Shown here piece by piece: positions 1-12,200 of a stretch of 64,000 nucleotides of DNA (the stretch's first letter is position 1; every line of letters starts with the position of its first letter). The position numbers and the translations under genes were made by a program. The DNA comes from Takakia lepidozioides (lineage: Eukaryota; Streptophyta; Takakiopsida; Takakiales; Takakiaceae), in contig CM060733.1 in the NCBI GenBank assembly GCA_030704615.1, positions 1,116,001 to 1,180,000 on the forward strand, read 5' to 3'. The notes below the pieces were generated by a model. That model had not been told where the DNA came from, ran no database searches, and worked only from the letters and a program-made list of their open reading frames with translations.

Positions 1-2785
1 CAAGTGCTAACCCTCAGTAAGGATTTGGAGACCCACAAGGCAGCTACGTATACAATGGCTCCGGAGCTCGAGGACCATAAGGCAGAGGCTTCCTCTTTTT
101 TTTGCTAACATCGTCAAGGCCAGCACAGCACCAGCCGAGAAGAGTTCCCATACCTTGGAGGAAACAGTTTCAGCCACCTTGCTTGAGGAGCAGCAACAGG
201 CTTTCAAAGCCCTGAACATTCGGGTCACTGGTCACCTAGGTACCCTTGCAGAGGGATACCCTCATGACGTGGCCACCACCCTCATTCACCAAAACCCTGC
301 TCTACCATGGGGAGCCAGTGGCATTGAATGGGCTTGGCGTGCAGTAACTTCGGAGCACAAAATCCTGTTCATAAGATTCAAAGATAAAGGTGCCCGGGAT
401 AGGGTTCTTAGACAGAGGCCTCAATTGAGAGGACATGGTACAGGGGCAATATGCTGTTTATAGAGATGGGAGGGTCATCATTCGACAGCAAGAACGTCGC
501 CCCTCTAACACTAAATGGGGGTTGGGCCCCATGAGACCAACGCACGCTCACATCTGAACATCGGCTCGTGGAACTGCAATGGCTCATTGTGGAGCCATCC
601 GCAAGGGCTTCTTGATATCCTCTCAAAGCGTGATAGTCTTTTTCTCTTGGAAACACATGCGTATGAAGGAATTGACCCTCCTTCTATTCTCGGATATAGC
701 TTTCAGTCAGTGACTTGCCCACGTACAAGTCTCAAAGGCTCTGGTGGAGTGGCTTGTTACTTTGTTACTTTTCTGACTGGCTTCTACCATACATTTCCTT
801 CCCATACGAAGACCCACTAGCAAGGTACATTTGGTGTCACATCAAGCGCGACAACCCTCAACCAAACATTTTATTGGCGGGATGTTATTTTGCCCCGGTT
901 GCATCTACACACAATGGCCTTCACATGCGAATAGATTCGCTGTATGTTCCATTGGAAGAGGATATGTCCCGTCTTTGTACCCCACACAGAGACATATGGT
1001 TGGAGATTTCAACGCTCGTACAGGATCACTACAGGCCCCAACCTTCGACCCCACGGACCCTCTACACATCCAACTTTCACTTATGGCCTTGGAGAGGCAA
1101 AGTGCGGATGTCTCTAGTGAAATCACAAGTTATGATCACCATCTACTCAAATTTTGTGAGGTTCAAGGGCTTGTCATCTACAATGGCACTACCAACTACA
1201 AATCCTCCAGTCAGTTCACCTGCCACATGTACAAGGGACAGAGCGTGGTCAACTCTCTCTTGGGGAGCCCCAACACAACTGATACTGTTAGCTCTTTTTA
1301 CATTACAAGGTAATCACTCTTTCCTTTCCTTTGCATTTCCTTCGATCTCTTACCTCGTGAGGGACTCCTCCGCTTCTCTCCTTTCACAACCACGTATTCA
1401 CTTTAATACTCCCTTCAATCACTTACATGACGCCCAATATGAAACATGCTTAGCGTCAATCCTCCCCTCCATCATGAATCTACCATCTACTAAGGACAAG
1501 GCTTCCTATCTTACTCACGCTCTTTGGGACTCAGCCCTGCGATCCTTCTCATTTCTCCATATCTCTCCACTCATAGATATGCACCATTCTATGGTGAAGA
1601 ATGCAAAGTTGCTAGATGTCACATCAAATCTCTGCTCCTTGATATCCATTCTTCTCCAGATTCCAAAAACCTAGCTCTCAAGCACTATAAGTCCCTCATT
1701 AGATCCAAAAGAGAGCCTACACTCTCAAGCTACAATCTACTTTCCTTGCAAAAGTTAGGCTTTCTCCTCGTTCCTTTTGGTCCCTCTTTAAACCTCACAG
1801 AGACCCACCCCCAATCACTGACATCCACGTCTGGCATGGGGGGATGTAGGGTGGTGGCATGCCCGTCTGCCGGTTGTGAGAAGTGCCTCCCATGTTGATG
1901 ACGGCCTTGGTGGAGCCAATGTCAGCAAGGCTGTCAAGAAGTTACAAAATGGCAGGGCATTGGATATGTCGCTACAAAGTGAATTCATCAAGCACGCGGC
2001 AACAACTTTGGCCCCATTTATAGCACACCTCTTCAATGAAGCAGTGCAACATGGCTTTCCAACAAAGTGGACAAAGAGCATCATCCACCCCCTCTTCAAG
2101 AGCGGTGACTTTCAAAAGGCTTTTGATTCGGTTCCTCGAGACCTTCTTTTCCAACGGCTCCCATAGGGTGGGAGTACCTCAGGACATCCTATATGCCATC
2201 TCTTCCATGTATGAGATTGTCATTGGCATGCTCAACGTTGCGGGGGAATTCTCAGCAGAGGTTCATAGCAAGATTGGGGTCAAACAGGGCTGCCCCCTCT
2301 CACCTACCACTTTCGGGATCTACATTGATGCTTTGGATGCTTATGGTGGAAATCTCATCCAAACAGGATAGCAACAGACTCATAAGAAGGGAAGTTATGG
2401 AACTACATGTCAGGAGAACTTGGAAGCTACCCAATCTCACAACAAAGCTCCATTTCTATCGAGAACTGAAGAACACTTCTTCTTTTATTGCCCTCTATAT
2501 ATGAGATCTGTGGGAGATTCCACTGTCTATCTGTGGAACTCAATCTCTCACTGAAGTCTTCCACTATGAGGATAAAAAATGCTTGGCAGCTTACCTGCAT
2601 GAGGCCCTGACTCTTAGACATTCCCTTGAGCAGTAGTTGCTTTTGGGCTGTTTTTTGGCTCTGGTTTTGTTTCCTCTCTCATGTTTTTTCCATTTTGTCC
2701 CATAAGCTCTTTGAGCTTTCCACGGCCGTTATAAAGTACCATTTCATCTCATTTCATTTCGTTCATACTGTTTCCTCCTGAGGTA
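1..2785 (+). mobile_element. LINE family A, long but decayed copy
   Basis: Non-LTR retrotransposon in the last visible dynein intron, antisense to the gene. About 155-463 reads as an ORF1-like segment (GASGIEWAWRAV then RFKDKGARDRVL). From 540 an AP endonuclease begins with IGSWNCNGSLW and LLETHAYEG and continues to VGDFNARTG near 1000, in shifting frames. Reverse transcriptase pieces follow: KAVKKLQNGRALD near 1930, FDSVPRDLLFQ near 2120, KIGVKQGCPLSP near 2270. Two internal deletions then join the RT to the C-terminal part; at about 2462 the frame jumps from FYRE straight to the [12 protein letters not shown] zinc motif. The 3' UTR ends in CCATAAGCTCTTTGAGC..., GTTATAAAGTACC and (ATTTC)n at about 2740-2775. 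The 5' end may lie outside the window. Confidence 0.85.
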
Positions 2786-3209
2786 GCATGGATCTGCAGA
2801 GTAAGTTCTTCTGGCAGCGCCTGTGTTTTTGAGTACAGCTTGGCATCCCAGCTTCTTGGTTGGTTGCTAGCAGGTCTCACTGCCTTTGTCTTTGTCTATC
2901 TTCCCATGCCCTCAAGGATTTTGGATCTGTCCTGTTCACAAAATTACCTACTAGTGTACTGTGGCTTCAACCTCTTTGGTTACTTTAGCTCTTCTCTTCT
3001 TGGAAGGTCCATAGCCTGGCCACTTACATAAGTGGTTGCTAACCCTGGTTCCCCCAGTTGTTTGGGGGCTTCTTGGCATACCAAGGACGTGACTGAGGTT
3101 TTAAACTAATATTTTATCAAGACTGTTCTGGGTGCTTACCCCTTGCCAGGAAAAGAAAAAAGAGTAAGCAAATAAAAAACTTGAAGAGTTGCTAAGACTT
3201 TAGTAGTAC
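2786..3209. other. Dynein intron sequence without recognisable feature
   Basis: Intron between the exon ending at 3210 and further exons off the left edge. I see no dynein coding similarity, RNA gene or repeat in this stretch. Confidence 0.5.
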
Positions 3210-6200
3210 CTGATTCGAAGGTCTCCATCATCAAAACCATATGGGATGTTCCAACCCAATGGCCCAAACGTTCGCCGCTCTTGAACAACTGCATGGAAAT
3301 AGGCTAGGCCAAACAGTAGGCTCTTGAAGATTTGAGGCTTATTACAGCTCTCAAAAAACTGCTCATTTGCAATGGGATCCAGCAAATAAGACCTCCTTAT
3401 GTTTGCTCGCAGACCTTTCGGTGGCTCATTCGTCATCTTAACTCCATTCTGGAACAGTCCACAATCTGTGAATAGAATTTGATCTATACACTTGTACATA
3501 GAGTCGTCCAAGGGGCAAAAAGGGCAGATATTTGTGATGGCATTTACATGCCTAATAGGAGCCTTTCACCTCCCCATTGCCCCAAACAGAAAATGAGAGA
3601 AATGAAATGAAATGAAATGAAATGGAGAAAGGGAGAGAGAAAGGGAGAGAGAGCGTGATTATTTCCTAAACCAAAGTTATAAAGAGTGAAAATATCGCCT
3701 TTTGACCAACTCATGGCTCTCCTTAGTTGTTAAGGAAATTAGATTGGATTGTGTCAATGCGATAACTAACACTCCATGTATAACATCTTAAGAAATTGAG
3801 CAGTGCAATCTGCTTGCTGTTTGATTAGTCCAGAGGTTTATTTGTGTCACCTGTAAGATTGTGATAGGGAATTTGGGGCTAGGGTAGGAGGTCATCCACA
3901 GACGGTAATCCTGGTTCACAGTGTCAAGACTGACGCTCTCGCAAATCCTCTCAAGTTCGTTCATCCAGGATGGTGCCAGATGACAATTCTGAAGCACCAC
4001 CCATGCACCTGTCACATGAAAGGGGACAGTTGAAGGTGACTGAAAGACACTGTAAAAAACGCTTCAAACTTTTTTAGTGTATTTTGCGTGGCCTTATAGG
4101 GCGTAACCCTAACCCGTAAGCAGGCCCAGTGCGTTGCAGTGGGGAACGCCCGTGCCAGGCTGGCGAGGAGCTTACGGGATCGCGAGTTCAAATTTGAATG
4201 TTTTTTACGCTCGGTAAAGAACTGGAGCGCGGGCATGGCATTCACCAGTTTTTGGCCCTTCTCGTCTCTATAATGGCCTTAAACTGGTGAACGCCCTTGC
4301 TCCAGTTCTTTACCCTACACTTAAAGTTTCTCTTCTCAGCTGGTATGCTTTGTGGTCCAAGTGCAGGGGGTTCCATCATAGTACACTGTCACCAGTATTC
4401 AACTTGAACTCACAGAGCTGGGATAGTATTGTTGGTAACTTACAGTCACTATTAATGTACACATGCGACAAATGTAACTTCCAGTTTGGGACCGGGTTGA
4501 GTCAAGGTCAATCTCACAAATAACGAGGCATTCAAATGTACCTGACACCTGGGCATCATTTATCATTATGGTTGCTTTTGGACCTTGTCCTTGACCGAGG
4601 GAGATGGGCTGAAACTTGTCCGACATTTCTTTGTCCGCTGCAAAACAATTTGTACATTGTCTTTAAGACCATAATTTGCTAATAATGGTTGAGCAATAAT
4701 GAGAAATCAGAAAGAGCAGATAACTAGAAGAAACCACATGTTCAAAGGGGCCATCTATGAATGCCAACATGCTTCGAGTGATCTTCAGAGTTTTCTGATG
4801 TGGAAGATTGCTGGGAAAAAGTGTGGAGATGACAAAAGAGAAGTTAATAACATTCAAGCTTACCTGCATATTTCAACAAGGCGGCGGTAGGATCACTACC
4901 CGGTGATAAAACAAAGATGAGGGGACACGCAGCGCTAGAATCCTTGTAGCAGGCCTCCAAGTTGAACTGTGGTGGTAGAACAAACTTCGTCCCCAGTTTC
5001 TCAATAACAAAATCTTGGATGGCGGGGATAACTTTATCTGGCCTCAAGCATCGCAATACCAACAGCTTTTGGAATGCACTCAACCTTGTGGAAAATGGAC
5101 CTGGCAGGGTCATCTTGTGGGGTTCCATCGCATCAAAGACGTTTTTCCAGCTTGCAACATTCCCTATCAGATGCTGATTCAGTCCATTAAATATGCTAAT
5201 CCGGGATAATCGGTCAATCTCTCCCCATGATTTGTCAGTCAGCCATGCAGGTGCAGGGTTGGGGGGAGCTTGTCCTGTAGCCATCCCTCCAGTGAGGAAA
5301 AACATCCATTCCGGCAAGACAACCTCTCCCTTCATTTCCAACAGTCTGGTTGTCAGCAAGAGGGAAAACAGGAGCTTGTCCTTCTCAAACAGGGAACGGC
5401 ACACATTGCAATAGAGAGCAAACAAGAAGTGGTCCTGGATTATGCCCAGTCGCTTCATCAAGTCCAAATCTTTCACGCTTGTTTGAATCGAAGCTATGAA
5501 AAGAGCAACAAACCAGGGCAGACTGTACTGATACATAGGATCTATATTGGCGAGGTCGGTGATACAAAAGAATAAGACTGCTGTGTAGTCTCCACATGAT
5601 TGGTAACCCTTACGGGCTTGATCAATGCTCTTTTCTGTCACCTCTGCTTGTGCCTGCAAAGAAACCATTGTTTCCAAATTATGTCAGAGAAAATTCTCAA
5701 GAAAGGAAAAGAAAAGGAAAAGGTGGGGTCCTGCCAAAGCAAGCATAATCTTAGTGTCTCTTCACCATTGGGCAATTGCCTTCCCTTTGGAGGCAGGACA
5801 CCTTCGAACGGCTGAAACAAACCTTTCCCGAAGCCTCTAGGTTCCTCCACATTAGGTGACCGGTTGACCCATTGACCCCTTTTTAGAGCCTTTGTTATAA
5901 TTACAACATACATCTATGTGGCTTTGACCCATGACCACTTGCCTTGTGGCCTAACCACTGAGCCATCTATTAGATGCTAGAAAATTCTAAATGGCACTCA
6001 AGAGCTCTCCACATGTTGGACTGCAACATTGATTTGACAACTCCTCCATCACGATTTGTAGTGTCCATTTGCCAACCCGAGCTTGACTTATGGAGTTTTT
6101 GAGATAGGAGATACTAACCCCTGTTCAACCATATGTTTATGTTGAAATAGTGCATCACATGAGATAAAAACAGCTACTGATTTCCGAGATGCAACTTACC

Positions 6201-9200
6201 TTGATAGTTACAAGACAAGAAAGTAATAGAAGCATTCTACCAGAACCGCAATCATAAAGACAGTCTTCAATTGCAGATGTTTGCATCTTCTCTTTTACCT
6301 TTCACAAAAGAAGGTCATATCACAAGGACTTCATGAAAGTATTGACCACAAAGAGGTACAAACTAATGTACCTGCTTCACACCAATATCATTACCGACAA
6401 CTTTAGCTTCAGATATTATTTTGATGGCGGTCTCGTCTTCTAGAATGTTGCCCTCACTACTGGAAAGTACCTCCAGAATCTGGTCCTCTAGCTCTTTCAA
6501 CCTCCGCTTGTTCTCTGCACCCTGAAGTAATTAAAACCCATAACTCATTTTAGTACCTCACCACTCTAGGTGAATGACCTGTAAAGCTGTAAGATATGAT
6601 GAAGCAGACACATTCATCCAAGGGGAAGTAAAAAAGAACAAAACGTCCTTTCTCCAATCCCGAGGGCCCATAGTGTGTAAAACAACAAGAGAAGAAAAAA
6701 TCAAGAGAAATGAAAAGAAATGAAATGGTACTTTATAACGTCTGCAGGAAGCTCAAAGAGCTTATGGGACAAGAGGAAGAAAGAAACCACAAACAGCCCA
6801 AAAGCAACTAAAGCTCAAGGGAAAGAGAGAATATTTTGAAAAGGGGGGTGCAGACTGCAGACCCTCTGACCTTAAATATAAACCAAGCTGGGATTCAGGT
6901 TTAGTTTGTCATCCTAGTTCATTTGCAATACATTACTGGCTAAATATTTTCAGTCTGGGTTCCCAGCTAATTTTAGTGTGAGACATGAATATATTTATGT
7001 CTGTGATCACAGAGTGAAGAGGTCGCTCAGCTCCCCTTGCCATTTCTCAAGGAGTACATTTTCTGGATGCTAAAATTTGTGCCAGAATGAGACAAAGTTA
7101 GTCATTACCACCTACTGTTTGAGTTAACTCTGGTATGATATTTCCCAGTACAATCTCTTTGGGGCCTTACAAGATTGTTGAATTCATCCGAACCAAAGTT
7201 CCTCGTCTGCTTGAGTGTTTAGGCAGACATTGTAAATTTTATGTCTTTTTGGCGATGAGTATCTTTCATGGGATATACCACAAAATTGGCAAGTCAAATA
7301 GAGAGAAATATGGAAGATGGTGGTAAAAATACACCTGAAGTACAAGCTCATTTTTTTGCAGTTCAAGATCAGGTCGTTCTTGGGCAACCACAACTCCCAG
7401 AAGCTGATCCGACAACCCATCTTTGGTGATCATGAAATTGAGCAGTGTCACTTTGACGGAGGTTTCTGGAAGGTAGTGAGGATTCCTGAGTTTTGTCGTA
7501 ATATAGAAACGGAAGTCGTGGTTGTACTCAATTGTGGTGTCCCCCAATCTTATACACATCATACCTGCTGACTTGAAGATCTGCAGACAAGACATTCAAG
7601 GGGGCATCATAATCAGTTCTCAACATCTTGGGTGCAGGAAGTATTGATGCTCTATGTGTCCAATCTCTCGTGATCTTGCAGGTACTTCCCTATTCGGAGC
7701 CTCAATCTCCTATCGTATGCTTGCTTGGGCTCTGAGGCCTCACATGGACATTATAGAGTCTCCTTCTTTCATTCCATTTCCTTTCTTCTGTTTTCTGAAG
7801 TGATGTCTTGTTTTTCTTTGTTCCATGGGCACTTGGGGCCCCTGTGTACATTACAGTGTCTCTTTTACTTACGTATTCTCTCTCACTTCTTTTATTGCCC
7901 TCTGTATTGTGAGATCCGTGGGAGATTCCACTGTCTATTCCGTGGAACTCAATCTCTTACTGAGGTCTTCCACAATGAGGGTAAAAAATGCTTGGCAGCT
8001 TACCCGCACGAGGCCCTGACCCTTAGACAATCCCTTGGGCAGTAGTTGCTTTTCGGCTGTTTTTTGGCTCCGTTTTGTTTCCTCTCTCATGTTTTTCCAT
8101 TTTGTCCCATAAGCTCTTTGAGCTTTCCGTGGACGTTATAAAGTACCATTTCATTTCATTCCTCTTTACTTACTTTTTCTTCTTTTTCTTCGTTATAGAG
8201 TACCATTCTCTTTCCTTAGAGATTCTCCATCCCTGCCAGGTGGCTAAAACGACCCAAAGTACCTAGCAGCTAACCTGCTTGAGCCATCCTGCCATCTTGT
8301 GCAACATTTGAGCTTTTGAGTGATTTCCTTACTAAAAAGGGGCTACCTGCTTCAAGAGCACAGGTTCGAGTGAAGGGTCCAACTCCTCTCCAACATTCTC
8401 CAAAAGCACAGGCAGACCAAACTGGATGGCATTTTCCAGTGTTCGAACGTAGTCACTTCCTCCAAGCTTTATGATCTGCAGATTTCGTTCACGCTCCATG
8501 TTCCGTATCCATTTATTTGCTTGCCCCTATCATTCTCAACAACCAGATCAATTGACCATTGACATTTAGTAAGTTTTAAGGTAAAGCTGTTTTTTTCATC
8601 TGGTATATCAGATGGTAGCAAACAAACTATTCTGAGAGGCAGAAAAACACCGCGAAACTTGAAGTAGTCCACGAATTGAATACTAGCACAGGGACAACCC
8701 CCTCCTTGTAACCAAGCCACTTCAGGCGAACCCTCAAGGCCGCTCCAGTACCGAGATTACAGAATAAGCTTTTGACTGGATAATGTGGCCCTTGAACCAA
8801 CCTGGGGATCGATCATGAGCGGCCACCGGCGGGCATTGGCCACAATAATTGAGTTATCAATGGAGACGGGGTCATTAGGAAGCCCTGCAATCATCCACTC
8901 TCGGATTTTCACTGGATTCCCCAGCTTTCCTTGCAATGAAAATGTTGGAGATCGTGGGATGTTTTCATCCTTCACAAGCTTCAACCAAGAGTCCAAGATC
9001 TGCTGCCTATAACTGCATCAGAGTAGATTTACATCAGAATTTGTTTCGATGGATGATAGCCTCTCAATTTCTTACATTGAACAAGCCCCTTCTCCCCTGC
9101 CTTGCTCCTACAAAATGAAGCAATTTTTACATGATTATGTGCTCGGGTAGGGATGTTGTGGGCATTTCTATCCAGAGAAGTATTGTGGAATGTCAACAAT

Positions 9201-12200
9201 CACAAACATCACCACAACCCAAAGGAATTGCTTTTTCTCATTATGTGAGCATTTCACAACTCACAGAAAAGTCTTTGTGCTGTTCAAGTTTTGGCGTGAT
9301 TCGATAATTGGCACACAGAAACTTGGACTCTATAAAACAGTCTCCGGAATATGGTCCGCACCATCACCCAACTAACTCAGAAAGATAAGCAGATGTAAAG
9401 TACCTGGCTGTGAAGGAACCAAGATATGCAATAATGCCTGCAGACAGCAGGCTGTCACCAGTCAAGGCTGGGTACTGGTTGCCCAGTTCCTTGGCTGCAG
9501 AAACCCAACGGATTCGCTCTCCTCCAAGTCCGCCTATCAGTTGCTCAGCTCGCTCAATCTTCACTGTGCACATTTTCACTTCATGCTGCCAAAGACAGTT
9601 TTTTGTAAATATTTTGTTGTTGTGGTCTGTTAGTGTGTGTGCCCCCGGTCCAATTTAAGGTCACGATGGCCACTCTTCTCTACGATATTCTCTCTACAAA
9701 GTTGGGCATCCTTGAGACGTTAGTGGTGTACAAAGAGCATGCGAGCATTCCAAATGAAACTTATAAGAAATGCCCTTATCTTGTGCAAGAAGTCAACTGG
9801 GAATCCTGCCCATTACTCCACACCCCCAAAGAAAGCAGGAAAAATCTCCTCATACCTGCAGGTTTTCCTTCTTCAACATGTTGTAATCAAGGTCATTCTC
9901 CAACTCTTCAAGCTTAGCAAGAATACCCTTCAGGTCTGCTTGCTTCGCTCTAAGACCAACCATGACATCCTCATATTGCCCTTCAGCTGCCATTAGCTTA
10001 GCCTTTTTGGGAGCCACTACTTTGGCAACCGTATCATACTTATCCATAGCTATGATCCACTTGCAAAGCCCTTCTGCAGCTGCTGATGCATTTGCTGCCT
10101 TGGCAGGCGTGAATTCTGGATTGGTTATGTAGACCTTCCGGATTTTATCAATCACTGGGGGTTTGATGTTGTCTTTGTCATAGTCCTACAAACAATGAAG
10201 ATGTCACCAGTTACTTTGGATGCACATCCCTCAATATGAGGCTGCATGATTACGCATGCTCATAGAACCTTACCAAGACAATAAGAAATGTTACAACAAG
10301 ATTTCATTTTACTTACAAAACTTGAATGTTCACAGGACAAAAATTTGCTGCATGAACTTCCACTACACGTGTTAAAGATTTTTCTAGGGTAGTCATCTTG
10401 TCTCCAGAGGATCCAAATCCCAGTGCTTGACTACAGAGGTTTCCTTGTGCAACTGGGGGAATTGAGTACAAGTCACACAAATCTTGATTGACACTCCATG
10501 AAAGAATGAAACATGATTACACATTTACAATCATGAACTTCACTAGAAAATCTTTCTTGGAGGGTGGTGACACATATATCAATCTGACTTCACTAAGTCA
10601 ACAACCTTTTCAGACCTCTGGTTGGCTAGTTAACATCAACCAAATGGACATCACAATTAACAGCCCTAAAATATTTTCTCCTAAACAAAGCCCCTTGCAT
10701 CTACGCTGGCGGACATAGAGGATACAGATATAGGAACAGATTTCGTAACTCCACTTAGATTCACAAGCCCCAAAGTGAGGTACCTTTAGTGTCTGTAGGA
10801 AATTCTTGTCATTGAGCAGCACGACTGATGGCTTCCAATAGTCCAACAGTTGACCACCCTTTCCATCCGGCACCTTGGCTGGTTTTGCCTCTAAGATCAC
10901 ACAAACTGCTTCTAAAACAAGTTTAATCAGATATGGTGGATTGGCCAGTTTCTTCACATAGTTGATATCATTGGCAGAGAGAGTGTCCAGGGCAGCAAGA
11001 GCTTCTTCAAGCACCGGCAGTGCCACAGCCAAGGCAGCTTCGCACTCATCTTTGATGACCTTGGCCGCTGCTGCTGCTTTGTTTGCCTCAGCTTCATCTT
11101 TCATCACAATTGCTTTCTTGGGTTCGACTTTCTCAATTTTCTCTTTTTCCACTACAGCCATCATTTTCTCCACCTCCTCAACCTACACACACCAAGCTTA
11201 GGTAATTCTGTGTTATTTGTCGTTAAAAAATCTGATACTCAGATATCAAAGGTAATGCAAGAGAGTATGACAGCCAAACAAACAAGGATATGGAAAGGAC
11301 CAGAGAGGCTATGACATGATCCTCTATTGAAGCATTGAAATCATTGTATCATTAACCAACAGAAAAACTCTGTTTAACTGATGATAAGTTGTCATAACTC
11401 TTGTTCTGCCTTTGTCCACATAGTTGTGCCAAAAAGATTTATTTTTCTCATTTGTTGAAACATCAGTTGAACTCACACCATATGAAATTACCCCAACTGC
11501 CTACTGGCAGCCTCTTTGTCCTGTCACAGTCTTACACTAGACTCTTAATCAATATCTGAGCAAGATGGTTCCACCCAACCTTGAATCCTCTGCTTGCTCT
11601 CTTCCTCTGGACGTTATAAAGTACCATTTCATTTCTCTTCCTAAGTACTTCCTGAGGACTCCCCTGTTGCTTGAGAATATCCTTGGTATTCCTCGCTTAA
11701 TTTCCAAAGGTTGGCCTTTGCCATTCTACCAGTTCACCTTCCTTAAATGCTTAGTTATTAGTCTCGTCAGCTTCCTTCCTACACTATTGCGAGCCTTGCG
11801 ATATCCCTAACCAAGTCTTGCTAAACTCTCTTCCCCTTGAAGAGTCATTGTACAATGACCAAATCCGGTACTGCTGCTTAATGTTTGCTCAGACTCCCAA
11901 GTAGCGTCAGTAAGTGGAAGTCCATGCCATGCAACCAAACACTCCTTGATACCCATCGCACAACCTACGCTCTCTAGATCCAAAACTCGCCAAGGTCCAT
12001 GCTGGTCAATGTCAGTCTTAAGTAGAAGTGTGGTGCTCTCAACTAAGTTATCTGTGTCATGAAGCGGCTCTTAGTTACGCTGGCTTCGGCCGGAGACTTC
12101 TCTCTCTCCACATCATGCAAGTATCTCTTGAGCTTGATGACATGAAAACTGGATGTGCTGTGCAAGAATCTGGTAGCTTTAGTTTTTATGCCACATCATT

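Larger units (their letters stand above)
3210..9006 (-). other. Dynein AAA5-AAA6 exons (exons 34-41), C-terminus missing
   Basis: Exon 34 has [17 protein letters not shown] and exon 35 [12 protein letters not shown] then [20 protein letters not shown]. Exon 36 carries [15 protein letters not shown]; exon 38 (790 nt) covers the AAA5-AAA6 region with [13 protein letters not shown] and [16 protein letters not shown]; exon 39 has [15 protein letters not shown]; exon 40 [14 protein letters not shown]; exon 41 [12 protein letters not shown] and [18 protein letters not shown]. The last exon ends in phase 2 with a GTACTA donor at 3209. The rest of AAA6 and the C-terminal domain, usually a few hundred residues, is not found between 1 and 3209 and must lie to the left. 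Confidence 0.94.

Noticed and set aside
1-3209. Remaining dynein C-terminal exons
   Set aside because: Searched on minus for the expected C-terminal motifs after LRIS; only LINE sequence found.
4105-4125. Telomere-like ACCCTAACCC
   Set aside because: Only about one and a half units inside a foldback element; no array.
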